Positions 53,495 to 62,377 are shown, counted from the first letter of the stretch. The stretch: 64,000 nucleotides of DNA from Thiofaba sp039822285 (GCF_039822285.1 NZ_JBAJEY010000005.1:1-64000); one strand, 5' to 3'. The notes: generated from the sequence alone by a model not told the origin. Translations and numbers: made by a program.

Positions 53495-53500
53495 CCGTCC

Positions 53501-54208
53501 CTACAGCGCCACCCGGCCGAGGGCGACCATGGCCCCGAGCAGCAGCAGGAAGCCTCCTGCCCCGCGCTCCAGCATGCCCCGCCAGCGCCCCACCCGCAGG
53601 CGCAGCTCGTGCGCCAGCATGGAGGCACCGAAACCAAGCAGCAGGGCCGGAAGCAGGGCTGCGCCCAGGCCAAAACCCGCGCCCAGCAACATGCCCCCGG
53701 CGAGGCTGCCCGCGGCGGCGGCAGCGAGCAGGATCGTCGCCAGCGGCGCGCAGGGGCTGAAGGCCATGCCGAGGCCCGTGGCGTAGGCCCCGAGCAGATG
53801 CAGGCCCCGGCGCGTGGTCTTGGGACGCGTCGCAGGCATGGGAAGAGGCACATCGCCCCTCGCGGCAGGCCGGCTCGCCCCACAGGTCCTCCCCCGCCCC
53901 GCGCGCAGGATCACGAGCGCGCCCAGCACCATCGTGCCGCCGCCGACGAACAGCCGCATGACCCACTGCACGTCCAGCCCCGCCATCCAGTGCCCCAGCA
54001 GGGCGGAGGCCGAGGCCATGCCCATGTAGCCGCTGACCCTTCCCAGCGAGAAGGCGGCCACCATCCACCACGACTCGCGCGCACCGCCCCCGCGTCCAAG
54101 CAGGGCCGGGCCGACCAGCGGCACGCAGGCGATGCTGCATGCCGTCGCCCCGTAGGAGAGCCCGAGCAGGAGGGCGGACAGGAACCCCAGCGGCGCCAAC
54201 TCATTCAT
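53501..54208 (-). CDS. SafE/DsbD-like six-helix membrane protein
   Basis: Membrane protein of 235 residues with about six helices, resembling the sulfite-exporter TauE/SafE or cytochrome-biogenesis (UreH-like) superfamily. Paired cysteines occur in the first helices (TACSIACVPLVGP) and a CAP motif in the fourth (GLGMAFSPCAPLATIL), placed like the redox or metal-binding pairs of DsbD/CcdA relatives. A basic cytoplasmic linker (about 103-133) splits the two halves. It is the last gene of a four-gene operon, overlapping the Fe-S protein gene by 4 bp. Function is probably electron or metal handling; this is inference. Confidence 0.75.
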   Translation of the reverse strand: MNELAPLGFLSALLLGLSYGATACSIACVPLVGPALLGRGGGARESWWMVAAFSLGRVSGYMGMASASALLGHWMAGLDVQWVMRLFVGGGTMVLGALVILRAGRGRTCGASRPAARGDVPLPMPATRPKTTRRGLHLLGAYATGLGMAFSPCAPLATILLAAAAAGSLAGGMLLGAGFGLGAALLPALLLGFGASMLAHELRLRVGRWRGMLERGAGGFLLLLGAMVALGRVAL

Positions 54209-55278
54209 GGACGCTCCTCACCCGTGGTGGTCTCATCCCGTGCCGGGACGATGGGGATGCCCTTGAAGGCGTGAAGTCGCACCGCCTCCCACTCGGTCTG
54301 GGCCTTCTTGCGCGCCTTGAAGTAGGCTGGGCTCGAGCGGAACAGCGGCAGGCCGAGGTAACGGATCTGCAGCACGTCCTTGTCCGGGCAGAATTCCACG
54401 CAGCGCCCGCACAGCGTGCAGTCCGCGAAAGTGACGTCCTTGCGCGTCATGTCGGTGTGGATCTCGCGGATGTCCATCGGGCAGGCCTTTGCGCACAGGC
54501 CGCAGCGGTCGCAGCGCGGGGTGGCGTGCTTCACCAGCCGGGCAAGACCGATCTTGCGGAACACCGCATGCAGGGCAAGCATGGGGCAGATGCGGCAAAA
54601 GGGCTGGCGCAGGGTCATGCCCAGGGCCACCATCAGGCCGAAGAGGAAGGTTCCGAGCATGGACAGGACGACGGTGGTGGTGCTGGTCGTGTCGACAACC
54701 AGTTGCCCGGTGTCGCCGGTGGCCAGGGTGGTGAGGATGCGGCTCGGGCAGATGTCGCAGAACGGGTTGCCCAGCTCGTGCGCCACCACCCCCATCCCCG
54801 CCAGCACCGGCAGGCCGAACACGAGGCCGCCGAGCAGCGCCCACTTCCAGGGCCGGAGGCGGTCCACCGCCTTGTCGGACAGCGATTCCACCTGCCTGAA
54901 CCCGAGCTTCTGCCCCAGCAGGTGGGTCACCTCCTGGAAGAAGCCGAGCGGGCAGATCCAGCCGCAGAAGGCCTTGTTCAGCAGGACGAATAGCATGAGG
55001 AAGGTGCCGAGCGAGATCAGGGTGGGCATCAGCGCCTTGAGGATCTCACCGCCGCCCATCAGGGCCTCGCCCAGGCGGTGATGCATCTGGTGCTGGATGG
55101 GAACCAGAACGCAGTAGTCCGCGGTCTGGCCATCGTAGGCACAAGCCAGGGCGGGCAACGCGCCGGAAAGCTTGTCGGCGGCATAGAAGCCGACGACGGC
55201 AGAGCCGTAGATCAGGAAGAGGAAGGCGGCGAGCTGGACCAGCTTGCGCAGCACGGACAGGTTCTTCAGCGGGCTCAT
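54205..55278 (-). CDS. NapH/NosR-like polyferredoxin membrane protein
   Basis: A protein of 357 residues with about five helices. Membrane-side CP motifs occur as FCGWICPLGFFQE, FCDICPSR and FCRICPM, followed by two 4Fe-4S clusters in CDRCGLCAKACPMD and CTLCGRCVEFCPD near the C-terminus. This is the architecture of NapH/NosR/CcoG-type electron carriers that move quinol electrons towards the periplasm. No nitrate, nitrous-oxide or cytochrome-oxidase genes are near, so it probably serves the TonB-receptor operon it belongs to, for example by reducing a metal. It overlaps both neighbours by 4 bp. Confidence 0.85.
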   Translation of the reverse strand: MSPLKNLSVLRKLVQLAAFLFLIYGSAVVGFYAADKLSGALPALACAYDGQTADYCVLVPIQHQMHHRLGEALMGGGEILKALMPTLISLGTFLMLFVLLNKAFCGWICPLGFFQEVTHLLGQKLGFRQVESLSDKAVDRLRPWKWALLGGLVFGLPVLAGMGVVAHELGNPFCDICPSRILTTLATGDTGQLVVDTTSTTTVVLSMLGTFLFGLMVALGMTLRQPFCRICPMLALHAVFRKIGLARLVKHATPRCDRCGLCAKACPMDIREIHTDMTRKDVTFADCTLCGRCVEFCPDKDVLQIRYLGLPLFRSSPAYFKARKKAQTEWEAVRLHAFKGIPIVPARDETTTGEERP

Positions 55279-56093
55279 GAGGTCTTCCTCTTGGGACGGG
55301 GCTTGGCGGCGCGCAGGAGCAGGGGCCTGGCGGCGAAACCGCCCACAAGGCCTGCCACCCCCATGAAGGCGCCGAGCGGCAGGGACTTCCAGTGCGCCGG
55401 CGAGGGCGCGTAGGACGCGCTCAGGGTGGTGACGTGCAACACGCCCTGCCCATCCCTGTGCTCGGCCACGAGGATCATCTCCCCGGCCTGCCGCTGGCCG
55501 GCGTCGGGGTCCAGGTCGTCCGGGACAACGATCGCGGCCCGGCCGCGCGCATCCGTCTGGACGACGAGCTCGCTCCCTTTCGCGGTGGTCAGGCGCATGG
55601 CCTGCCCCCCCAGGGGCTGACCGTCAAAGCGCAGGGCGAAGCGTGCCGCCTGGTCGCCCTGGTAGCGCCAGTGCTCGCGCGGCAGGGGATCGGGCACGAT
55701 CTCGAGCCGCGCCTTGGGCAGCGCCACGACCTCCGCCGGGCTGTGCCCCGAGGGTCGGCCGCCCAGCGGCACGTAGCGGATGGCGGTCTCCACCCGCCCT
55801 TCCCCCGCACGGCTGGCCACCAGCGCGTGGTAGTACTCCATCCCCGTGCGCGGCATGGGGAAGGCCCCGCCGCGTGCCTCCAAGGGGTGGACGCTCAGAT
55901 CCGGGGCGATCATCCGCGCTTGCACGCCCTCCCCCATGCCCTCCAGGCGCCAGCCTGCGGACTTCGTGGCGTGACCGCCGTGGGAGGCTTGCCCAGCCGC
56001 CGATACGGGGATGCGCCAGGCCAGCTCGCCCTCCGCCCAAGCGGGCACGATGAGACCGAGCCCGAACAGGGCCAGAAATATCCTGCTGTTCAT
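55275..56093 (-). CDS. Periplasmic protein with C-terminal membrane anchor (DUF4198/NikL-like)
   Basis: A protein of 272 residues with a signal peptide (MNSRIFLALFGLGLIVPAWA), a His-containing stretch (ASHGGHATKSAG), a beta-rich domain that resembles DUF4198-type (ALRFDGQPLGGQAMRLTT, TDARGRAAIVVPDDLD), and a C-terminal helix (about 240-260) with a basic tail. DUF4198 and NikL proteins accompany nickel/cobalt transporters, and the topology fits, but the similarity is judged by eye only. It lies between the TonB receptor and Fe-S protein genes, in the same operon. Confidence 0.6.
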   Translation of the reverse strand: MNSRIFLALFGLGLIVPAWAEGELAWRIPVSAAGQASHGGHATKSAGWRLEGMGEGVQARMIAPDLSVHPLEARGGAFPMPRTGMEYYHALVASRAGEGRVETAIRYVPLGGRPSGHSPAEVVALPKARLEIVPDPLPREHWRYQGDQAARFALRFDGQPLGGQAMRLTTAKGSELVVQTDARGRAAIVVPDDLDPDAGQRQAGEMILVAEHRDGQGVLHVTTLSASYAPSPAHWKSLPLGAFMGVAGLVGGFAARPLLLRAAKPRPKRKTS

Positions 56094-56102
56094 GCAGCCT
56101 CC

Positions 56103-58283
56103 TCAGAACTGGGCATTGAAACCCGCGGTCCAGACCCGACCCGGATTGACAGTGAGGCTGGCGTCCTCCAGATCGAACTTGCCATCGCCGTTGGCGTCGT
56201 AGGAGGCGCGCACGGTGTTGAAGTAGTCGCGGGCGAACAGGTTGTCGATACGCGCGAACAGCGTCCAGGTCATGCTTCGGCCGCGCCGGATCTCGTAGGA
56301 GCCGAACAAGTTGACCAGGGTGTACCCGCCGATGCGCAGGCGGTTCAGCTCGTCGGCGTAGTAGCCGGACACGGTGTCCAGCTCTGCGGTGACCAGCCAC
56401 GGTTCGGAGGGACGGTAGTGCATGCGCAGGTTGGCGTGGTGGCGAGGGGTGCGCGGGATGCTGTTGCCGAGCAGGTCGTAGTGTTCGATCAGGTAGTTCC
56501 CGCCCCAGCGATCGCCCAGCAGCAGGTTGAAGTTGGCGTGACTGGTGTATTTCGCATCGAGCAGGGTGTAGGCCAGATCGAAGGACCATTGCGGATTCAC
56601 GATGCCGTTCAGGGCCAACTCCAGGCCGCGCGAGCGCGCACCGCCGACATTCTCGTAACGGTTGACCTCCCCCGTTTCTGGCACGGCGTACTGGCCGGCC
56701 GTGGCGACGATGTAGTCGTTGCGGTCGATCTGGAACAGGGCGGCCTCGTAGCGCAGCGGGATGCCTGCAGCAATACGCCCGCGCACGCCGATCTCCTTGG
56801 TCAGCGAACGCTCGGGCGCAAGGGCCGGGTTGCTCGCCGTACTGCCCTGCGGGTCGATGGTGCCGGCGAACAGCTGCTGGATGGTGGGAATGCGGAAGCC
56901 CGTAGAGACATTGGCGAACAAGTCCGCGTCCTTGCCAAGGGCATGGTTCGCCCCCAACCGCCAGGAGGTCTGATCGAAGCTGCGGTCGAGGCCCAGGTTG
57001 CGAAGCTGATCATCGTAATTGAGCGCGATGCGCTCCTGGCGCAGGTTGGCGGTGAGGGTCAAGGCGTCGGTGGCGCGATAGCGCAGCTCACCGTAGGCGG
57101 CGGTGACGGTCTCGTCGGTGGTGTCCTGCGAGGTCACCTCCCCCGCATACCGCACCGGGGCGCGCGGGGATGGCGAGGTCTTGTAGTCGACCAGGTTGAA
57201 GGTGCGATTGTCATAGGTGTTGAAGCGCAGGTCGATGGCGCCAAGCCAGGCCAGGCGGCCCGCCGTGCCGCGCAGCTCGGACTTGAGCCCCTGCTGGACC
57301 TGTTCGTAGTCGTTGCCGGTGGTGTAGGCGTTGGGATCGCTGATCGCCCGGCCGCGGGCATCGAAGCGCTGGGGGGCGGAAATGAAGCGGGTATGGTCGG
57401 TGAAGCGGTAGATGCTCGTCAGCCAGTTCATCCCGGAGGCGAGATCGCGGTTGTAGTTGAGGAAGACCTTGCCGAGATCCACGTCGTACCTGCGCGCGTA
57501 GTCCTGGCCCTCGACGCTGCGCGGGTCGTTCCTGGCCTGGGTGATGCCGGTCACCGTACCGTGACTGTCCTTTTCGCGCTGGGAGCGCTCGAAGCCAAGC
57601 GTCAGGTCGCTCTGCTCATCCGCGAACCACTGCAGCTTGCCGGTCAGGTAGTCGGCGCGATACCCGGAATCATGCCAGTAACCATCCGACTGACGGGTGG
57701 AGGCCTGGATGTGGCCGACGAGGTCGCCCCACTGGCCGGCGGCGCGCGCCAGCCCCTTGCGGTAGCCGAAACTGCCCGCCTCGGCCTCGACCTTGTTCTT
57801 CTGTGCGCCGCGCTTGGTGGTGATGATGACCGCGCCGGACAGGGCATCCTCACCGAACAGGTAGGACGCCCCTCCCTTGATCACCCGCACCGACTCGATA
57901 TCGTCGAGGTCGATGTTGACCCGCCCGGTGCGCTCGAACACCGGCACGCCGTCGATCACGACCGCCACACCGGGCTTCTCCCCCATGTAGCGCTGGTTCT
58001 CGACCCCGCGGATGTGGATCTTGATCGAGTCGCCCCCCTGGATCTCGGTGGTGATGCCGGGAATCGCCTGCAGGATCTGCTGCAGGTTCTCGGCATGGCT
58101 TCGGTCCACCTCCTCACCGCTGATGACCGCGATGCTCGAGGGTTCGTCGCGGCGCTGACCGAATCGGTCGTCGATCGTGGTGGACTCGATGCGAAGCGCG
58201 TCGAGGGCGGTGGGCTCGGCGGCCGCGACGAGGGCCCACGCCCCCGCCACCATCGTCGCCACGGGGATCACTGAACGGTGCAT
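56103..58283 (-). CDS. TonB-dependent outer-membrane receptor
   Basis: A protein of 726 residues with a signal peptide (cleavage near 22), a plug domain (about 45-160; SIAVISGEEVDRS, LQQILQAIPGITTEI, SIKIHIRGVENQRYMGEKPG, GGASYLFGEDALSGAVIITT) and a 22-strand-type barrel ending in aromatic F (FNAQF). Near the C-terminus, DANGDGKFDLEDASL has an EF-hand/dockerin-like calcium-loop pattern. No substrate-specific motif was recognised. The linked NikL-like and NapH-like proteins favour a metal or metal complex (nickel, copper or iron) over a sugar. The start codon follows an AAGGAG that lies in a hairpin. Confidence 0.92.
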   Translation of the reverse strand: MHRSVIPVATMVAGAWALVAAAEPTALDALRIESTTIDDRFGQRRDEPSSIAVISGEEVDRSHAENLQQILQAIPGITTEIQGGDSIKIHIRGVENQRYMGEKPGVAVVIDGVPVFERTGRVNIDLDDIESVRVIKGGASYLFGEDALSGAVIITTKRGAQKNKVEAEAGSFGYRKGLARAAGQWGDLVGHIQASTRQSDGYWHDSGYRADYLTGKLQWFADEQSDLTLGFERSQREKDSHGTVTGITQARNDPRSVEGQDYARRYDVDLGKVFLNYNRDLASGMNWLTSIYRFTDHTRFISAPQRFDARGRAISDPNAYTTGNDYEQVQQGLKSELRGTAGRLAWLGAIDLRFNTYDNRTFNLVDYKTSPSPRAPVRYAGEVTSQDTTDETVTAAYGELRYRATDALTLTANLRQERIALNYDDQLRNLGLDRSFDQTSWRLGANHALGKDADLFANVSTGFRIPTIQQLFAGTIDPQGSTASNPALAPERSLTKEIGVRGRIAAGIPLRYEAALFQIDRNDYIVATAGQYAVPETGEVNRYENVGGARSRGLELALNGIVNPQWSFDLAYTLLDAKYTSHANFNLLLGDRWGGNYLIEHYDLLGNSIPRTPRHHANLRMHYRPSEPWLVTAELDTVSGYYADELNRLRIGGYTLVNLFGSYEIRRGRSMTWTLFARIDNLFARDYFNTVRASYDANGDGKFDLEDASLTVNPGRVWTAGFNAQF

Positions 58284-58293
58284 GACACATGAA

Positions 58294-58324
58294 CTCCTTG
58301 CGCGAAAAAAATCGCGGCAAGGAG
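58294..58324 (-). promoter_or_regulatory. Hairpin sequestering the ribosome-binding site of the TonB receptor gene
   Basis: On the minus strand CTCCTTG-C-CGCGA (58324-58312) pairs with TCGCG-CAAGGAG (58305-58294), a 12-bp stem with one bulged C and a T6 loop. The 3' arm contains the Shine-Dalgarno AAGGAG, 10 nt before the ATG. Such a structure would block translation unless melted or rearranged. Confidence 0.65.
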
Positions 58325-58476
58325 GGCAACCATCATGCCAACATACAAGTCACTGATTTATCGGGCACCCTCCGGTGGCTCCACGGTGAAATGGCACAAA
58401 GACCCTGCGTATGATGGGGTCAAAGACCCATAACCATAAGCTAAGTTTTGCGCGCCATTAATAGATTCCGCTTGGG
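58325..58476. other. Intergenic region between the TonB receptor and ybeL-like genes
   Basis: About 150 bp, less GC-rich than its surroundings, and the site of the receptor operon promoter. It contains the small palindrome GGGTC-AAA-GACCC (58419-58431) and a partial direct copy AAAGACCC (58395-58402). No clear Fur, FNR or riboswitch match was seen. Confidence 0.4.
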
Positions 58477-59001
58477 CTACATCACCGCCGAGCGGACCGG
58501 CCTGAAGCGCGTGCCCTTGCAGCGCGGACAGGGTGGGACCGTGGCTGCCTGCTCGAGATGGATGATCTCGCCGCAGGCCACGCACTCGTAGGCCCCCTTG
58601 GGGGCCTCCGCGCCGGCATGCACCGGAGCCTGTTCGCGCTCCGTCCAGAGCTCCTTCAGGCGCAAAAGCTCAAAGGTGGTGGGATCGGCGCCGGACAGGA
58701 CGCGCTCGAGCAGGCTGCGTTCGGCGACGGTCAGGTCCGTGTCCATCCACTGCTTCACCCCGAGCTCGGCCTGCATCATGGTCAGCGCCACATCCTCGAC
58801 ATCGCGCTTGAGCGCCGTCGCCACCACCTCCGCCTCCTCACGGCTCAGCTCGCCCAGGGTATAGGCCTGCTCGCGCGCCTTGAGCAGGGCCTCCTCTAGG
58901 GTGTGCACCAACCCCTCCCCGGCATGCTGCAGGAGCTGGTGCACGCGCTCGCTCATCACCCGGTAACCTTCCCGAAGGCGCCCCTCAAGATCATTCGACA
59001 T
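58477..59001 (-). CDS. ybeL: Zinc-ribbon protein of the YbeL (DUF1451) family
   Basis: A protein of 174 residues. A helical, charged N-terminal part (about 1-125; LREGYRVMSERVHQLLQHAGE) is followed by a C-terminal zinc ribbon with two cysteine pairs, CVACGE and CPRCKG. YbeL-like genes lie beside leuS in E. coli as here, divergently placed. Function is unknown. An enormous open frame continues upstream antisense to leuS; the start at 59001 (MSNDLEGRL) gives the family length. Confidence 0.88.
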   Translation of the reverse strand: MSNDLEGRLREGYRVMSERVHQLLQHAGEGLVHTLEEALLKAREQAYTLGELSREEAEVVATALKRDVEDVALTMMQAELGVKQWMDTDLTVAERSLLERVLSGADPTTFELLRLKELWTEREQAPVHAGAEAPKGAYECVACGEIIHLEQAATVPPCPRCKGTRFRPVRSAVM

Positions 59002-59106
59002 AAGCGCTCTCCATTCACTCTCATCACGTCGAGTTAAGCACATTCCACGCAAGGAGCACGGGGCATTTGGTATCCTTGCCGGTCTCAACGTCCAGACCTT
59101 TCCGCC

Positions 59107-61689
59107 ATGCACGAGCAGTACAGCCCAAGAGACATCGAACAGCACGCCCAGCAGCGCTGGGAGGCCGCCGGCATCTTCACCGCCACGGAAGACCCGGCGA
59201 AGGAGAAGTTCTACTGCCTGTCGATGTTTCCCTACCCCAGCGGCAAGCTGCACATGGGGCATGTGCGCAACTACACCATCGGCGATGTGATCGCACGCTT
59301 CCAGCGCATGCACGGCAGGAACGTGCTGCAACCGATGGGCTGGGACGCCTTCGGCCTGCCAGCGGAGAACGCGGCACTGGCCAACAACGTCGCCCCCGCG
59401 GCCTGGACCCTGTCCAACATCGACTACATGCGCAACCAGCTGAAATCGCTGGGCTTCGGCTACGACTGGTCGCGCGAGGTCACCACCTGCCTGCCCGAGT
59501 ATTACCGCTGGGAGCAATGGCTGTTCACCCGCCTGATGAAGAAGGGCCTGGCCTACAAGAAGACCGCGGTGGTGAACTGGGACCCGGTGGATCAGACCGT
59601 GCTCGCCAACGAACAGGTGATCGACGGGCGCGGCTGGCGCTCCGGCGCCCTGGTGGAGCGGCGCGAGATCCCACAGTGGTTCATCCGCATCACCGACTAC
59701 GCCGAACAGTTGCTCCATGACCTTGACAAGCTCGACGGCTGGCCGGAGCAGGTCAAGGCCATGCAGGCCAACTGGATCGGCCGCTCGGTCGGGGTGGAGC
59801 TGCAGTTTGGCATCGAGGGCGGCGAGCCTTTGACCGTCTACACCACCCGCGCGGACACCCTGATGGGCGTGTCCTACGTCGCGGTGGCCGCCGAGCATCC
59901 GCTGGCGAAGCAGGCCGCCGCACACAACCCGGAACTCGCCGCCTTCATCGAGGAATGCCGCCACACCAAGGTGGCCGAGGCCGACATGGCCACCCTCGAG
60001 AAGAAGGGCCTGCCGCTGGGCTGCGATGCCATCCACCCGATCACGGGTGAGAAGGTGCCGGTCTGGACCGCCAACTTCGTGCTCATGGAATACGGCACCG
60101 GCGCGGTCATGGCCGTCCCGGCACACGATCAGCGCGACTGGGAATTCGCGCAGAAGTACGCCCTGCCGGTGAAGCAGGTCATCGCCCCAGTGACCGGCGA
60201 GAGCTTCGACTTCAGCCAGGCTGCCCTGACCGACAAGGGGGTGCTGATCAACTCCGGCCCGTTCAACGGCCTGACCTCTGCCGAGGCCATCGACGCCATC
60301 GCCGCGCACCTTGCTGAACACGGCAAGGGCCACAAGAAGGTCAACTACCGCCTGCGCGACTGGGGCGTGTCCCGTCAGCGCTACTGGGGCTGCCCGATCC
60401 CGGTGATCAACTGCACGACCTGCGGCGCGGTGCCGGTGCCGGAGGACCAGCTGCCGGTGGTGCTGCCGCTTGATGTGGAGATGAACGGCCCGCAATCGCC
60501 GATCAAGTCCATGCCGGAGTTCATCCACACCACCTGTCCGGTGTGCGGCGGGCCGGCCGAGCGCGAGACCGACACCTTCGACACCTTCTTCGAGTCGAGC
60601 TGGTACTACGCGCGCTACACCTCGCCGAACAACGATACGGCCATGCTGGATGAGCGCGCCAAGTACTGGCTGCCGGTCGACCAGTACATCGGCGGCGTCG
60701 AACACGCCGTGCTGCACCTGCTCTACGCCCGCTTCTTCCACAAGCTCCTGCGCGACGAGGGCCTGGTCGAGGGTGACGAGCCGTTTGCCCGCCTGCTCAC
60801 CCAGGGCATGGTGGTGGCGGACACCTACTACCGCGAGGATGCCCTCGGCAAGAAGACCTGGTACAACCCGGCCGAGGTCGAGGTGGAACGCGACGAACGC
60901 GGGCGCATCATCGGCGCGAGGCTGATCGCCGACGGCCAGCCGGTCTGTGTGGGCGGCACCGAGAAGATGTCCAAGTCCAAGAACAACGGCGTCGACCCGC
61001 AGGCCATGATCGACCGCTACGGCGCGGACACCGTGCGCCTGTTCATGATGTTCGCCGCCCCGCCGGAACAGATGCTGGAGTGGTCGGATGCGGGCGTGGA
61101 GGGCGCCCACCGCTTCCTGCGCCGCCTGTGGCGCATGGTGCACGAGCACGTCGCCCAGGGCGCGGCCCCCGCCGTGGACAAGGCGCTGCTTGCCGACGCG
61201 CAGAAGGCCGCCCGCCGCAAGCTGCACGAGACCATCCAGAAGATCACCGACGACATCGGCCGCCGCCAGACCTTCAACACGGCCATTGCCGCGGTGATGG
61301 AACTGCTCAACGAGATCACGAAGCTGGACGACACCGAACCGAGCCGCGCCGTGCGCCAGGAGGCACTGGAGGCCACCGTGCTGATGCTCGCCCCGATCGT
61401 GCCGCACATCGCCGAGGCCCTGTGGCAGGCCCTCGGCAAGGACGGGCTCGCCGCTACCGCCGCTTGGCCGGTGGTCGACCAGGACGCGCTGGTGCGCGAC
61501 GCCATCACCCTCGCGGTGCAGGTCAATGGCAAGCTGCGCGGCCAGATCGAGGTGCCGGTGGACGCCTCGCGCGAGGCGATCGAGCAGGCCGCGCTGGCGG
61601 ATGCCAACGTGCAGCACTTCCTCGAAGGCAAGAGCGTGAAGAAGGTCATCGTCGTGCCCGGCCGCCTGATCAACCTAGTGGCGGGTTAA
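59107..61689 (+). CDS. leuS: Leucyl-tRNA synthetase
   Basis: Class I synthetase of 860 residues. The HIGH-type motif is PYPSGKLHMGHVRNYT (HMGH 49-52), the KMSKS motif is GTEKMSKSKNNGVD, and the CP1 editing domain contains TTRADTLMGVSYVAVAAEHPL with the discriminating Thr-rich segment. A C-terminal tRNA-binding domain ends with VKKVIVVPGRLINLVAG. Length equals the E. coli enzyme. It is followed by lptE and holA, the usual order; a 160-bp C/G-run repeat now separates leuS from lptE. Confidence 0.98.
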   Translation: MHEQYSPRDIEQHAQQRWEAAGIFTATEDPAKEKFYCLSMFPYPSGKLHMGHVRNYTIGDVIARFQRMHGRNVLQPMGWDAFGLPAENAALANNVAPAAWTLSNIDYMRNQLKSLGFGYDWSREVTTCLPEYYRWEQWLFTRLMKKGLAYKKTAVVNWDPVDQTVLANEQVIDGRGWRSGALVERREIPQWFIRITDYAEQLLHDLDKLDGWPEQVKAMQANWIGRSVGVELQFGIEGGEPLTVYTTRADTLMGVSYVAVAAEHPLAKQAAAHNPELAAFIEECRHTKVAEADMATLEKKGLPLGCDAIHPITGEKVPVWTANFVLMEYGTGAVMAVPAHDQRDWEFAQKYALPVKQVIAPVTGESFDFSQAALTDKGVLINSGPFNGLTSAEAIDAIAAHLAEHGKGHKKVNYRLRDWGVSRQRYWGCPIPVINCTTCGAVPVPEDQLPVVLPLDVEMNGPQSPIKSMPEFIHTTCPVCGGPAERETDTFDTFFESSWYYARYTSPNNDTAMLDERAKYWLPVDQYIGGVEHAVLHLLYARFFHKLLRDEGLVEGDEPFARLLTQGMVVADTYYREDALGKKTWYNPAEVEVERDERGRIIGARLIADGQPVCVGGTEKMSKSKNNGVDPQAMIDRYGADTVRLFMMFAAPPEQMLEWSDAGVEGAHRFLRRLWRMVHEHVAQGAAPAVDKALLADAQKAARRKLHETIQKITDDIGRRQTFNTAIAAVMELLNEITKLDDTEPSRAVRQEALEATVLMLAPIVPHIAEALWQALGKDGLAATAAWPVVDQDALVRDAITLAVQVNGKLRGQIEVPVDASREAIEQAALADANVQHFLEGKSVKKVIVVPGRLINLVAG

Positions 61690-61849
61690 TCCCCTCGACG
61701 GGGGAGCGAGGGGGGGAAGGTGACGCCCTCTTCCCCCCTCTCCCTAACCCTCCCCCACCAGGGGGGAGGGGACGTGCCACATCCCTGGTTTTCAGTGTTT
61801 CCCTGACACTCCCCTCCCCCTTGAGGGGGAGGGGTGGGGGAGAGGGTGA
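61690..61849. repeat. C/G-run palindromic repeat array between leuS and lptE, with G-quadruplex motif
   Basis: Three palindromic units fill the gap: CCCCTCGA-CGGGGG (61691-61704); the 19184-type unit inverted, with G5-A-G3-TTA-G3-AGA-G5 on the minus strand (61756-61734) and its arms to 61775; and CTCCCCTCCCCC-TTGA-GGGGGAGGGG (61809-61835) followed by TGGGGGAGAGGGTGA. The last purine run sits just before the lptE ATG and probably acts as its ribosome-binding site. Confidence 0.88.
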
Positions 61850-62374
61850 ATGAGCAAGTATCCAACAAGGCACCAAGCGCCATCCCGCCGCACCCTCCTG
61901 CTTGGAGGGCTTACCCTTACCCTCTCCGCCTGCGGCTTCCAGCCGCGCGGCATGGTCGAGCTGCCACCGGTCATGCAGCGCGTCCACCTCGGCGGCAAGC
62001 TGCCGGACCCCGCCCTGGCTGCGGCCCTCGGGCGCCTGCTGCGACAGAACGGCGGCGAGCTGGTGAGCGATGCGGCCAAGGCCAGCCTGCGCCTGACCGT
62101 CACCGATTACACCCCTGGCAGCCGCCAGGTGGTGATCGACCCCCGCGCGCGCCTGCGCGAGGTGGAGCTGACCCTGCGCGTGGTCATCAAGGCCGAGGAT
62201 GCCCAGGGTCAGACCCTGCTCGCGGGCGAGAGCTTCGAGGCCGCGCGCATGATGCATTACGACCCGAACAACCTGCTCGCCGCCGGCGAGGATGAGGCGA
62301 GGCTGCGTGCCGACATGCACGAGATCGTCGCCCAGTCCATCCTTGCCCGGCTGCGGGCGGCGGCTGGCCGCTGA
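61850..62374 (+). CDS. lptE: LPS-assembly lipoprotein LptE
   Basis: Outer-membrane lipoprotein that plugs LptD and helps place LPS at the cell surface. The 174 residues begin with a twin-arginine-like basic start (SRRTLLLGGLTLTLSAC) and a lipobox LSAC giving lipidated Cys28. The mature part starts CGFQPRG, as in LptE/RlpB proteins. The start codon abuts the C/G-run repeat, whose GAGAGGG is the only Shine-Dalgarno candidate. Order leuS-lptE-holA is conserved. Confidence 0.93.
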   Translation: MSKYPTRHQAPSRRTLLLGGLTLTLSACGFQPRGMVELPPVMQRVHLGGKLPDPALAAALGRLLRQNGGELVSDAAKASLRLTVTDYTPGSRQVVIDPRARLREVELTLRVVIKAEDAQGQTLLAGESFEAARMMHYDPNNLLAAGEDEARLRADMHEIVAQSILARLRAAAGR

Positions 62375-62377
62375 GAC

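Noticed and set aside
58284..58476. Cobalamin riboswitch upstream of the TonB receptor gene
   Set aside because: No B12-box-like sequence or matching fold was seen; the hairpin at the ribosome-binding site is a simpler local structure.
58477..61617. 1046-codon frame antisense to leuS that continues into ybeL
   Set aside because: Only the last 174 codons match a family (YbeL zinc ribbon). The rest is a leuS shadow.
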